DNA of 64,000 nucleotides from Alternaria dauci (Eukaryota; Ascomycota; Dothideomycetes; Pleosporales; Pleosporaceae). Location: contig NC_091273.1 of the NCBI RefSeq assembly GCF_042100115.1, positions 4,464,001 to 4,528,000 of the forward strand, given 5' to 3'. This document shows, one piece after another, positions 11,501 to 21,062 of this stretch. Every line of letters starts with the position of its first letter. Within the stretch, counting starts at the first letter, position 1. A model generated the notes under the pieces. It ran no database searches. It worked only from the letters and a program-made list of their open reading frames with translations, and was not told the origin of the DNA. The translations under genes were made by a program, and so were the position numbers.

Positions 11501-12656
11501 TCACACTAAGGATGGTGAAAGGATTGGTATGATGTTCCTCGGGAACAAGAATTTACTCATAGAAAGGGCAAGTGCAGGGTTCCGGTTCGTAGGAGACTTT
11601 TTCGATCGCTATTGGACTTGTCACGTTCTTGAGACTGAACCCGATTTTGTTTCGCCCTCGTTTAGATGGAGAGGCTTGAATGCTGAGGGAGCATTGGACT
11701 GCACAGATAATCTTGAAAAGATTCTCAAGCTGAAGGAATTGAAATTGGATTTCGAGCCACACAAGGAGCCATGGAAGCAGCGGAAAGTGCTGGAACTCCT
11801 TCTACTCGATCGAATGCTTCGGGAGCTAACGCAGCGGTACGACGAAATCATAGAGGAGATAGGCCAACAACTAGAACAGTTGTTTGTCCACGCAGCGGAA
11901 ACAGACAGCATGGTCGTCAAGGAAGAGAAGGTTAAAGGGAACATAGTGTCGATCTCTAACGAGTTATTCTCTAGGCAGATGAACAATGGTGCTTACTTGG
12001 TGTTCCGTAAGACATGGCCAGCCTTGCAATATTCTCTGCAGGTCATTGAGGAAGATCTCAAGGAAGTCCTGGAGAAGATCGACATATGGGGGACCCGCAA
12101 AGCAGACCGAAAACCCGAAGAGCCGCGGTGGACAAAGAACGACGAAGGAAGATATCGAGCCGCAATCACTAAGCTCACGAATGAGAATTCGCATGCGATC
12201 CGAGACTTGCGATATCATCTAGCCACCATTCAGTCTCTGAGAGTCTCCATCTCAAGCGGGCTTGATTCGACAAGAGACGAGTTGAGTTTCCAGAACGCAG
12301 AGAACATTCGGTACTTCACCTTCCTTACTGCCGTATTTCTTCCACTTGGATTTGCGACAGGGATATGGAGCATGGCAGACTCATCGCCTCGAAACGAAAG
12401 CATCAAGGGAATGGTGGTTACAGCTGTTGTAACATTATTCCTAACATTCACTGTGCTAATCAATGTGCAAAGACTCAACGAGTACTTAAGTCTTTACACC
12501 TCTCGTGCGTTCTGGGAAAAGCGCAACGGAGGACAGAATCATCTACACCAAACACAGCAGGGTGATCCTCCTGAGCCAGATCGTCGAGCGCATGGCCTCG
12601 GTAGAATTCGAGGGATTCGGCTGCGTCGTCTGGGCAAAAATGAATCTCCAGCCTGA
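8552..12656 (+). CDS. Giant CorA-like two-TM membrane protein with large N-terminal region
   Basis: Two long open frames, 8552-9639 and 9686-12656, join through a 46 nt intron with good donor (gtaagc), branch (gctgac) and acceptor (gcag), giving 1352 residues. The C-terminal part resembles fungal CorA-like proteins: long acidic helices with coiled-coil character (about residues 1060-1230), then two hydrophobic segments, FTFLTAVFLPLGFATGIW and VVTAVVTLFLTFTVLI, close to the C-terminus, separated by a short loop. The Mg2+-channel GMN signature is absent (GIWSM instead), as is common in fungal relatives of unknown function. The N-terminal 380 residues (start SLNAFGDIIQI) form an unrecognised, probably beta-rich domain. 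A stretch around 10850-10970 carries three imperfect copies of QKDV. Metal transport is only a family-based possibility. Confidence 0.75.
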
Positions 12657-12994
12657 AAAGGATATCATCGCTACCTCAAACACCGCGCTGAAGGAGCTCG
12701 AAACCCGTAGAATTAGGTAACGGTGCGCCATGAAACACGTCGAAGCGGTTACAACAATATAATAGCAATTCATTCACCGCTTCTTGTCCAGAAGCTTCTT
12801 CTCCCGGGACACTAGGATGATGCACTCGCAGACCTTCTCACAATGTGTCAACCACAAACACTGTTCGTGAACACCTCATTCGGTTCCTGATATACATCAT
12901 TTGTCTCCAACCTCCAAACAACCACTTCGTCATTCCTGAGCACAAACACCGCCGCTAAACCTTTCCACAATATCAACCTCACATTAGAACCGAC
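12657..12994. other. Intergenic
   Basis: A 71-codon ORF in another frame (12505-12720) overlaps the end of the CorA-like gene and could be an alternative 3' exon, but no convincing junction was found. The remainder looks like the leader of the small zinc-ribbon gene (C/A-rich, no long ORF). Confidence 0.4.
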
Positions 12995-13153
12995 ATGTCA
13001 CTTACCTCTCTCATTCAATACTTGGTCGACTCTGTAGCTTACAGCTGGAACTGCCATCAGTGCGGTAACGACAATGTTGCAAACGACCACCCCGCCCAAT
13101 GCACCTCGTGTACGCATTTCCATTGCTGGAAGTGTGAGAACATCATCCACTGA
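12995..13153 (+). CDS. Tiny zinc-ribbon protein (52 aa)
   Basis: ATG at 12995, TGA at 13151-13153. After a short amphipathic start (LTSLIQYLVDSVAY) come three CxxC knuckles: NCHQCG, QCTSC and CWKC, with histidines between them. This spacing is that of a compact zinc-binding ribbon or knuckle. The ORF is preceded by a long A/C-rich leader typical of fungal 5' UTRs and followed by an AT-rich region. I do not recognise the family; similar micro zinc proteins occur scattered in fungal genomes. Function unknown; a role in protein or nucleic-acid binding is only a guess. Confidence 0.6.
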   Translation: MSLTSLIQYLVDSVAYSWNCHQCGNDNVANDHPAQCTSCTHFHCWKCENIIH

Positions 13154-13935
13154 ATTTTACCTATCGCAGAGTACCCGCTTTAATTGATAGAGCTTGAGAT
13201 TGGCAACAGTGCAGTCGAGAGGAATTGTTAATTTTGTCCTCTACGTTTCGATAAGAATTCTGGATCAATTACAATACATAGGTTGCGATATCTTCAATCT
13301 CAAAGGTTTTTGTCGCTAGAATAAGATGTAAAGGCTACGATTATGATAACCTTGGAAGTGTTACAAATACCGCCACTCTGGCGTGGCACGTACTATTGTT
13401 ATTTACGCGGGAAAAACTGTGCATCACGTGTGCACTGCATCGTGTTTGGTAATATTGATCCAGGAATGTCTATACGGATTCTTGTACACACGATGTATAG
13501 TAATACAGTGTGATATGCGATCTTGGGGTTTCTTTTCGTTACCCGATTAGATCTTAACTATGAAGCAATAATGAAGGCTCTTTTATGTTAGCACATGGGA
13601 AGTGACACGCAACAATAAATACATGCTCGAGCAGTAGTATGAACTGTAACAATTTGCAGCAGGTGACCTCTGTGATAGTCCATTCTTACCGGAACCGGCG
13701 TAGAAGCCAGTGTGGCTGTTGCACCGTCACGTCCAACGTGTCGCGCAAATTTGTCAACACCATTCAGATGATTATGCTTGATGACACGAGAAAAGTGCAT
13801 ATCAAGTGAGTATCTGGTGCGCTGTCGACACACCATCGCTATTTGGTTGTTACACAGCGTGCTGAAATATAAAACCTGGCAATGACATGTCCACCCTCGG
13901 TCATCGCCCAACACTACGATACCGCGGAAAGCAAG
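13154..13935. other. Intergenic, AT-rich
   Basis: AT-rich 3' region of the zinc-ribbon gene and promoter of the next gene (ATATAAAA-like element near 13867). No ORF worth calling; the minus-strand ORF 13588-13974 is unsupported. Confidence 0.5.
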
Positions 13936-14565
13936 ATGATCTTCCATCTCTTCCTTCTTCTCTGGGCCAGCCACTCAGTCTCCCTACCGGCCAGCCTCAG
14001 CGGCAAATCGTATCTAACAGACGTCGCCGACCAGCACGATATCACAGACCAGCCCAACGTCACCTCGCAATCGGCATCGCTATCCGAGATCATTCCTAGA
14101 ATGCCAGACTACGCCACGCACGATCAGCAAATAGGGGCTGACGACGATGTCACAACCCTCGCCGATCTCTATTCATTCAAAATGACATGCAACAAAAACC
14201 ACAGAAAACCAGTCCTTATGATGGAAATGATGTGGTCAACCGTCAGCACCGTTCTAGCTGATCTCGAAAAGGGAATCTATCCAATGTCGACGGACTGGGC
14301 CGAGGCAGTTCCTCACAACCAGGACATGACTGTCTGGATGCATGTGGACATTATCGATCCGGATCCGAAGCTAGTGAACACGAAGCTTATAGAAAACATG
14401 TTCAGGCAGATTGTATATGACAAAACATGCTATGGCCTCCAGTACACCAAGGGTGGTAGTGTGATGGCGACGCGGGCGGGGCAAAAGAATAAGAGACTTG
14501 TGAACGTGAGCATATATGCGGTGAATCGGAAGGATGCAGAGTGGATGATAGGAGATCGTTTGTAG
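13936..14565 (+). CDS. Secreted hypothetical protein (209 aa)
   Basis: The start at 13936 was chosen over the longer reading because it places a signal peptide at the N-terminus (IFHLFLLLWASHSVS, likely cleavage after LPA). The mature chain is about 190 residues, has an acidic, serine-rich, probably disordered first third, and a more ordered C-terminal two thirds with two cysteines (KMTCNK and KTCYG), which could form one disulfide. Methionine-rich patch MMEMMW. No domain recognised. It is convergent with QTRT2, only 51 bp between stop codons. A small, secreted, single-exon, lineage-specific protein is a reasonable effector-like candidate, but nothing in the sequence proves that. Confidence 0.65.
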   Translation: MIFHLFLLLWASHSVSLPASLSGKSYLTDVADQHDITDQPNVTSQSASLSEIIPRMPDYATHDQQIGADDDVTTLADLYSFKMTCNKNHRKPVLMMEMMWSTVSTVLADLEKGIYPMSTDWAEAVPHNQDMTVWMHVDIIDPDPKLVNTKLIENMFRQIVYDKTCYGLQYTKGGSVMATRAGQKNKRLVNVSIYAVNRKDAEWMIGDRL

Positions 14566-14616
14566 TGGAAAGGCATTGTATTTGGCCGTCTAGCGAGATG
14601 CCTGCTTGGGCTAGGG

Positions 14617-16164
14617 TCATTTATCGTCTTCTAATCTCAAGCCGTTCATGTGCGCAGCCGGGTCCGCCTCAACTGGGGACTGTTCCATCCCCATCAAGCC
14701 TACCAGAGCCTCGTCATCAATCACATCCCTCATTTCAGGTTTAGTTTTTGGCCGTTGCCCGTGAGCTGCCTTGAGCCTCAGGATCTCGTCTTCACTGTAT
14801 TGCCTGAAAGGCCTAGGATTCTTCTTCTGCGGGTTTGCATGCGCTTCGCTCTTGAAATGGTATCCTCTGACGCGCGGTCCTTGGCCGGTCTTTTCGGGGA
14901 GAGCATGTTCGTAGTAGGCTTCAAAAGCAGCGACGTCGGCGTCGAAGGTGCCCGCTTCGATGGAGGTGCGAATGCCCGCGAAGAAGGCAGAGAGTATGGC
15001 GTGGTTGTGCAGTTGAATAAGCACCCAGCCAAGCATTTCCTTGGCAGCAAGCAAGTGGTGCAAGAAGGCACGATGGTGCTTGGTGCAGGCGTAGCACTTG
15101 CAGCCTTGGGATAATGGGGTGACAGACAAGGCATGGTCGTCGCTCCACATGTCGACGCCCAGAGAGTGGCGCGCGCTTGTGCCTATGTCCGGAACAGGCG
15201 CGGGGAAGGTGAAGTCGAGGACGATGCCCGCGTCGGTCGCGTCGGCTACGAAGGGCACGGTGAAGACGTCCACACCCAGGCCGACATGGCGCAGAAGCTC
15301 ATGTGGGCTGGCAGGGACGTGGAAGGATAGGCGTGGAAGGTGCTGAAGCTGATCGGGCAGGTCACCGAGTAGATAGGCGTCGTATATGGCAAGGCCGCTG
15401 ATCTTGTCCGCCATGTCATCCAGCAAGTGATCCAGATACCATGACTGTACCTCGCGCTCAATCGGTAGCATGGGCGCGAATATGCTCCATGCCTTTTCCC
15501 CCTTCTCGATGGCGTCGTGCTTGGCTACCATGTCGCGCATCCATGCCTCGGTCCTGTCGCTCATCTTGTCTTTCCGCTTCAGACTGATGGCCTCCTGCCC
15601 GCATGGAATGTCCCCCATGCCCACGACAATGTCTGGTTGCAGCTTGCGTGCAGCAGCGGCATAGTATTCGGAGCTGACGGCCGTGAAGCCGACCGACGTC
15701 AAGACGCCTATCGTCGTGTTTGAATTCCAGTGGGGGCTCGGGATGGGCGGATTGCGACGCGCACCCAGGATCAAGAGCGTGTCGTCGGGGAGGGTGATGA
15801 ATCGGCGCAAAGGCTCTGGCACGTCATACTTCAAGATTGGGGGAGTCTTGTGCGGGTGCTTCTCGATGACTGCCAGCTGTTAGAGAGGGCACGTTGTGCG
15901 CCATTCGCACAGGTACGTACAGTCCTCGAGCGCGACATATACCCCGCTCACATCGGCGCTGCTTCGGAAGTTGTCCTGCGACACATGGGGAATGATGCCT
16001 CGTGATGTGTTGCCAACGAAGGCGGGTGTGAGGATGCTCTTGCGTCCGGGGAACGACAGGCGGCCGAGTCGCGGTGCAAGCGAGCCTGACGTCTTGAGGA
16101 GCGTGAACTCGAGCATTTCCGCCGGTAGCTGATCCAACTTCCCTATCGGCGCCCCATCAGACAT
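14617..16164 (-). CDS. QTRT2: Queuine tRNA-ribosyltransferase accessory subunit 2
   Basis: Non-catalytic partner of QTRT1 in the eukaryotic tRNA-guanine transglycosylase, which swaps guanine-34 for queuine in GUN-anticodon tRNAs; human QTRT2 is found at the mitochondrial outer membrane. Two exons: 15921-16164 and 14617-15869, joined by a 51 nt intron (gtacgt...ggcag), giving 498 residues. Seen: the TGT-type zinc site CKCYACTKHH near residue 340 with a downstream histidine (LHNHAIL), and the barrel strands IVVGMGDIP and LGVDMWSDD. Ascomycetes cannot make queuine, so the enzyme implies salvage from food or host. Start at MSDGAPIG was preferred over an upstream in-frame codon. It is divergent from the type II membrane protein gene (300 bp). 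Confidence 0.9.
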
Positions 16165-16463
16165 TTTGCTAACCAATCTGCCAGCTGTTCAGATCCAGGC
16201 CCTCTCTTTCAGGTTATACATCGGGTGACAGCTGTCGTATCGAGCGCGGAATACTGTTGCCTGTGGCGGGGCTGCCATGTTCCTGCCGACTCATCCTCGA
16301 AAATGTGGGCGCGCGCACGTGCAAGCGTGTCAAACCGCGTCAGGCACCCTACCATCTGTCTTCTTCACAGCTGTCCTCAATTTCGTACAAATGTTGGCAG
16401 AATCCCCTCACTGTGCCATCATGCGTGGCCACAGTCCGCTGAACCCGCTTTGCGACCCCTCGA

Positions 16464-18290
16464 ATGACCATGTCGTCACCAATGACTAAACAGGACCTCG
16501 AAACGCAACCTCGCCAGGCAATTCGCATCTCTTCCACGCAAAAACGATTTTCTTACTCATTGGTGGTGTTTGCTGCCGTACTTATCGTGCTTCTGGGCTT
16601 ACGCCACGTCTGTAGCCCCTTTGCAGCCACGAGCGTAGCGACAATCGACAATAATGACCTCGAGATCCAAACCGTTGACACCTACGATGAGAATCAGCTG
16701 CAGGAGGTTGCTACATTGATGGAAGAGATCTACACCATCTTGGCCAATACATCCTTCATCCCACACGAGTCCATCGAGCGTGGTCCTCATCAGATCAATA
16801 CTACAGCCACTCCGTGCGAGCCCGACGCAGCCGACCTCCGCTTGATGGAGATCCTCCCATACGTCAACACCAATCTATCTGGATACTCTAATTGGCTTTG
16901 GGGTGGCACATTTGTCGACTATCGGAAGGATCGTGACCTGCGCTACGCTTGCGATCCGGATTGGGTAGAGAAAGATTTCTCGTACATCATGCGACCGGGA
17001 ATAGTCCATTTGACCGAAGGCGGCTGGGAGGACCGGGATCGCTACAGGACTTGGAAGCTGCAATATGACACTAGGAAGCATGTGATCAGAGTCTACGAGG
17101 GTGACGAGTGGTTGCCCTACAATGATTACTGGGGGGAACCAATGCACTACGAGTATAGGCGGGACTATGGTCTAAACGACATGCCCATCTTCGGGGGCGA
17201 AAACACAACAGGGCGACTATCGGTAAACAGACACAGCCGTGACTGGAGAGAGTGGACCGATGCACCAACGTTCTTAACGATGATTAGAGACGCATATCTA
17301 AGCACAGCATGGTCACCGTGGGACACGTGGGAGCCCGATCGTCGGCAGAGCATTCTGCCCGGCAACATCACGTCAGCTCTGTTACTGAAAAATGGCTGGC
17401 CTGATAAATTCGACGTCGATCAATTCCGAGCCAACTTGATTCGCGCGCAGCACAAACCATCAGGACAGGGCTGGGCAGAGGGCGCCTTTCGGGAAATCAG
17501 AGACCACAGGCACAATCGCGATGATGGATTCAATATCCAACATCGAAGATCAAGCCTGAGAATTCATCAAGATAGACTTGAAGCTCTCGAAACCGAAAAT
17601 TTGACCGACGGGCCTTCGTTGTGGAACCATATGTTTTCGCGGGACAACCTAAGACGCGAAGTTGAACGGCAGGATAGCGACTTTGAAGACGCGAAAAATC
17701 TGATCCAGCGGCTCTGTCTAAACGATACATGTGTCGAAGAAGAAGACCTGATCCTATGGGAGTTTAGAAAACTAGAGAACACATACACAAAAGCACAACT
17801 AGAGCCCAATGCCACGACCATGTGTGAGTGGCGTGAGTTGCCCCCAGATCAGCTTTCAAGGTGCATCTCCCAGCTCAACCTCGAACGGTACTGGCTGCAA
17901 TTAGCATACCAACAATCCCGTGCAGACGCCTATGCCCACTGCGCCCGAAACAACAAACACCTCCTACCCCCTGCATCATTCGAGGCCCTCGCAAGCCGCT
18001 GGATCGCGGAATACGAACGTAACATTGCCGAATACGACCTTGTCTCAGCACAACTAGATGCGTGGCAAGAGAGGACCGGGGCACCCAAGTCTACCATGGA
18101 CTTTCTTCGTAAAGAATATGATTCTGCCAAAGCTTGGGATACCAGACTCTACAAGGGAAAGATTGAGGAGATAGTAAGGAGTTTGGCTGGCGGTGATAGC
18201 GATGAAGTTCGTTTGAAGCTCTGGAATGATCTGGAGTCTCCACGCCAGCCTCGTTCCTGGAATTACTTAGACGAAAAGGTGTTCTACTAG
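16464..18290 (+). CDS. Type II membrane protein of unknown function (608 aa)
   Basis: Single exon. A short basic cytosolic tail (residues 1-28) precedes one hydrophobic anchor (SLVVFAAVLIVLLGL, about 31-46); the rest, about 560 residues, would lie in the secretory lumen or outside. It contains several NxT/S sites (NTS, NTT, NLS, NTT, NIT, NAT), in keeping with a glycosylated luminal domain. Tryptophan- and tyrosine-rich central part (for example WLWGGTFVDY, YNDYWGEP), then a charged, helical C-terminal third. Four cysteines in the second half (LCLNDTC, CEW, RCIS). No enzymatic motif such as DxD is evident, so a glycosyltransferase cannot be asserted. Hypothetical fungal protein. Confidence 0.7.
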   Translation: MTMSSPMTKQDLETQPRQAIRISSTQKRFSYSLVVFAAVLIVLLGLRHVCSPFAATSVATIDNNDLEIQTVDTYDENQLQEVATLMEEIYTILANTSFIPHESIERGPHQINTTATPCEPDAADLRLMEILPYVNTNLSGYSNWLWGGTFVDYRKDRDLRYACDPDWVEKDFSYIMRPGIVHLTEGGWEDRDRYRTWKLQYDTRKHVIRVYEGDEWLPYNDYWGEPMHYEYRRDYGLNDMPIFGGENTTGRLSVNRHSRDWREWTDAPTFLTMIRDAYLSTAWSPWDTWEPDRRQSILPGNITSALLLKNGWPDKFDVDQFRANLIRAQHKPSGQGWAEGAFREIRDHRHNRDDGFNIQHRRSSLRIHQDRLEALETENLTDGPSLWNHMFSRDNLRREVERQDSDFEDAKNLIQRLCLNDTCVEEEDLILWEFRKLENTYTKAQLEPNATTMCEWRELPPDQLSRCISQLNLERYWLQLAYQQSRADAYAHCARNNKHLLPPASFEALASRWIAEYERNIAEYDLVSAQLDAWQERTGAPKSTMDFLRKEYDSAKAWDTRLYKGKIEEIVRSLAGGDSDEVRLKLWNDLESPRQPRSWNYLDEKVFY

Positions 18291-19440
18291 GTCACGTATC
18301 CTTATCTAATGTCTACCTCGTAGAGAATAATGACAAGTCAGAATGGTACATCACTGAGTCTGCATCCGGCATCTTCAACCGTGTTTAAGAACACTGCACA
18401 AACAATCACGTCACTCTCTCTCTCTCATTCCAAGCCACACCAGCTCGTCTTCTTCCTCAATGTCCTGGCAAGCCAGACACACCAATGAAAAAGCTTATTG
18501 GAACACAGCGACCAAGCACCGTGAGACCCGCCCCTCCTCGCGACGTCCGATGACTCTCATCCAGGCGATACCGAGCAATGCGTCCACTGCTGGTGAGTCT
18601 CTCTTCCAAGCGGGAAATGTAAAAGAGTTCTAAAGAAGTAGGTTGTGGATTGTAAGAGGGAGGCAGGATCGGCTGTTTATATAGACAGCAGGAGGCTGTC
18701 GCTTCGCCCGCACGTGATCGGAAGAACTGGAGGGCCGGATATCTGTGCTCACGCCCGGGGCCCGTGGTTCTGCCGGCGGCGATGGGGTACGTGCGGGACA
18801 AGGTGAAGGTGGGAAGTGAAAGGCGGGAGTGGTGGGGTGAGGTCAGAGGGCTTGCAGTGATTGTGAATGGCTAGCGGTTTGGCGGGGCTTGGGGCACTGC
18901 CTGGTTGGTGAATTTTGTGCTCGCAATTGAAGCCGTCAGACTCACATGTTCCTACCTAGGGAACAATGGATCAAGTCATCTTGATAGAACATGAAACACA
19001 CCAGAGGGCCCATCAGACGGGCGTATCCTCGTCATGCCAGCATAAGGTTTTTCGTTTTCGGCATGCATAGGTTTTCTATCAAGACTTTTGATCAATGTCG
19101 TACCTAGCTAAGTCAAATCGATCACCACCTGGGCACCCGTGGACGTCAACTCAAAGGCGCGGCAGCGGAACCAACCTGTTGGCTACGAGGCTTCTGAAAC
19201 ATATGGCTGATAATCTGGCTCACATTGATATTTCTTACCGTGAAGCGCCTTGTATTGCGGATTAGGTCTCATGCGGCTATTCAATTGATTCGCGTTTCAA
19301 CGCTCACTTCACCGACAGAGTTTTTCTTCCATACCGAAAACCTTTCTTGAATTTCACTACACCATTCAAACACCACACTGAACCTCTTTTGCGGCCAAAC
19401 TTGCTCGTGAATCCAATCCTAAGCATAGCTTGCTAACAAC
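18291..19440. other. Intergenic with a CT microsatellite and a small inverted repeat
   Basis: A (CT)7 run lies at about 18412-18426. TGTTCC...GGAACA (18948-18966) forms a 6 bp stem around a CCTAGG core. The last 200 bp before 19441 look like a fungal leader. A 114-codon minus ORF (18457-18801) has no support. Confidence 0.5.
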
Positions 19441-20824
19441 ATGGATAGCAAAGCAGTCGTCACCACAGGACAGCATCTCACAGGCCCGAAAACCGACAGC
19501 CCGGTCGGCACCACAGCTATGAATGGCCGCCTCACCATCATCTACAAGGACGTCAAACCGCTTGTCCCAGGTCGTAAGACCGTCTTCAACCTCTCCGCCG
19601 AGTTACGAAACAAAATCTACGGCCTCGCCCTCGACAAGGACTACCAGCGTGTGCCTTTGAACCGGTACCACCTCAACAAACCTGACCTTTTCGTCTCCCT
19701 CTTACAGACATGCTCGCGAGTCTACCAGGAAGCGCGAAGCTACATGGCCGACAACCAAGTCGTGTATATTCCTGTCATGGCCGGAATCCGCTTCGACTAC
19801 GGCGGCGAGCTGAAGGAAGACTACGGCTTGAGCAGGGAGACTACAGACACCATCGCAGCCTCACTGATGGACTTCATGAAAGTTCACTTTCACCTGCACA
19901 TCGATATCTTGACACGCACAAACCTACAGGTCTACACAACGCGGTATGGTCCCGGCGCTCGCCGATACCAGGTGGATGCTCTCATTGACGGCAACGGAGA
20001 AGAGTACAACCCCTCCACCTTGCTCGACGCCCTCCACGAAGCCATCAAGCAATACAAGCCACATTCATGGGACCTGTACATGAAACACGGGCTGGGAAAA
20101 CGTCGTTCAATCGTGCACTTGGACCATCTACTGTCGCTTTGGCCCAAACTCTCCGACGACCATGCTTGCCTACCCATTGCCGCTCTGCAAGACCTCGTCG
20201 ACCTGCTCGCCAAAGACACCATGACAGACTGGCAGATCCGTTACTACGTCCCGACCGGTCAAGCTGGCGTGGAGACGAGCTATGGAAACACTACAGATGC
20301 AGACGGTGAAGAGGGTATGCCTGAGTTGATCCGAGACGCTGAACTTGCGCAGCTGCGTCGCTATGCGGCTATGCACGGTCAAGGCCACATCACCGTCGTA
20401 GCGGAGGTGTACGGCGACAACACCGGCTGGGAGCTTGGCGATGAGTTGCATAGTGTCACTAGGCACCGCAGCCCAGTCACTGAGTTCTGGCCCAACCTGG
20501 ATTTCGATCCTTCCGAGTACGAGTTTTCGCTTGGTAACCACTATCAGAAGCGTCATCGTGGTAAGTGATACATCTTTCCGCTTTTTTTTTGTGCTCGTGC
20601 TGATCAATAATGCAGCACACATGGTGTTCGCACACTTCGATGACGAGGTCTTGGAAGCTATGGAAAAGGACCGCGGGCGACGAGTGCGGTGGATGAACGA
20701 GTTGCAGAGGAGGGACGACGAGGCTGAGGCGGAGCGGGTACAGAAGGAGAAAGAAGAAAAGGAAGCTCAGACTGAGATGGAGCGTCTTGAGGCTCGCTTC
20801 GGCGACATGCCGGCTCTTGGATAG
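19441..20824 (+). CDS. 2EXR/F-box-like fungal protein
   Basis: Two exons, 19441-20560 and 20616-20824 (55 nt intron gtaagt...tgcag), 442 residues. Near residue 55 lies the hallmark LSAELRNKIYGLAL, the short leucine-rich motif that opens the 2EXR/F-box-like domain found in large expanded families of Pezizomycotina, followed by LLQTCSRVYQEA. The C-terminal exon is a strongly charged, Glu/Arg/Lys coiled coil (ERVQKEKEEKEAQTE). In the better-known relatives the N-terminal motif suggests a link to Skp1/cullin ubiquitin ligases, but most members have no known partner. The tail-to-tail neighbour is the phytase gene, 238 bp away. Confidence 0.75.
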
Positions 20825-21062
20825 TTGGGAGGATTGGACGAGGTGGCGTAACTGTGTTGAACCAACAGGGGTACACATCATGATGAACGTGTGGACTTGG
20901 TAACTATCAGGATGGCAGCAGTGTTGACCTGTAATATCGGTTGAAGACGATCTGTTGATCATCCATCATATGACCAGGCCTGCACACTAGAGTTTCTATA
21001 GAAACGGATCGCTGATTCAAATGTCTGTACTGCGTAGTTCAGAAAGTTGCTCTTGCTAATCT

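Noticed and set aside
18457..18801. 114-codon minus-strand ORF
   Set aside because: No family match, low-complexity composition and no leader; looks like a chance frame.
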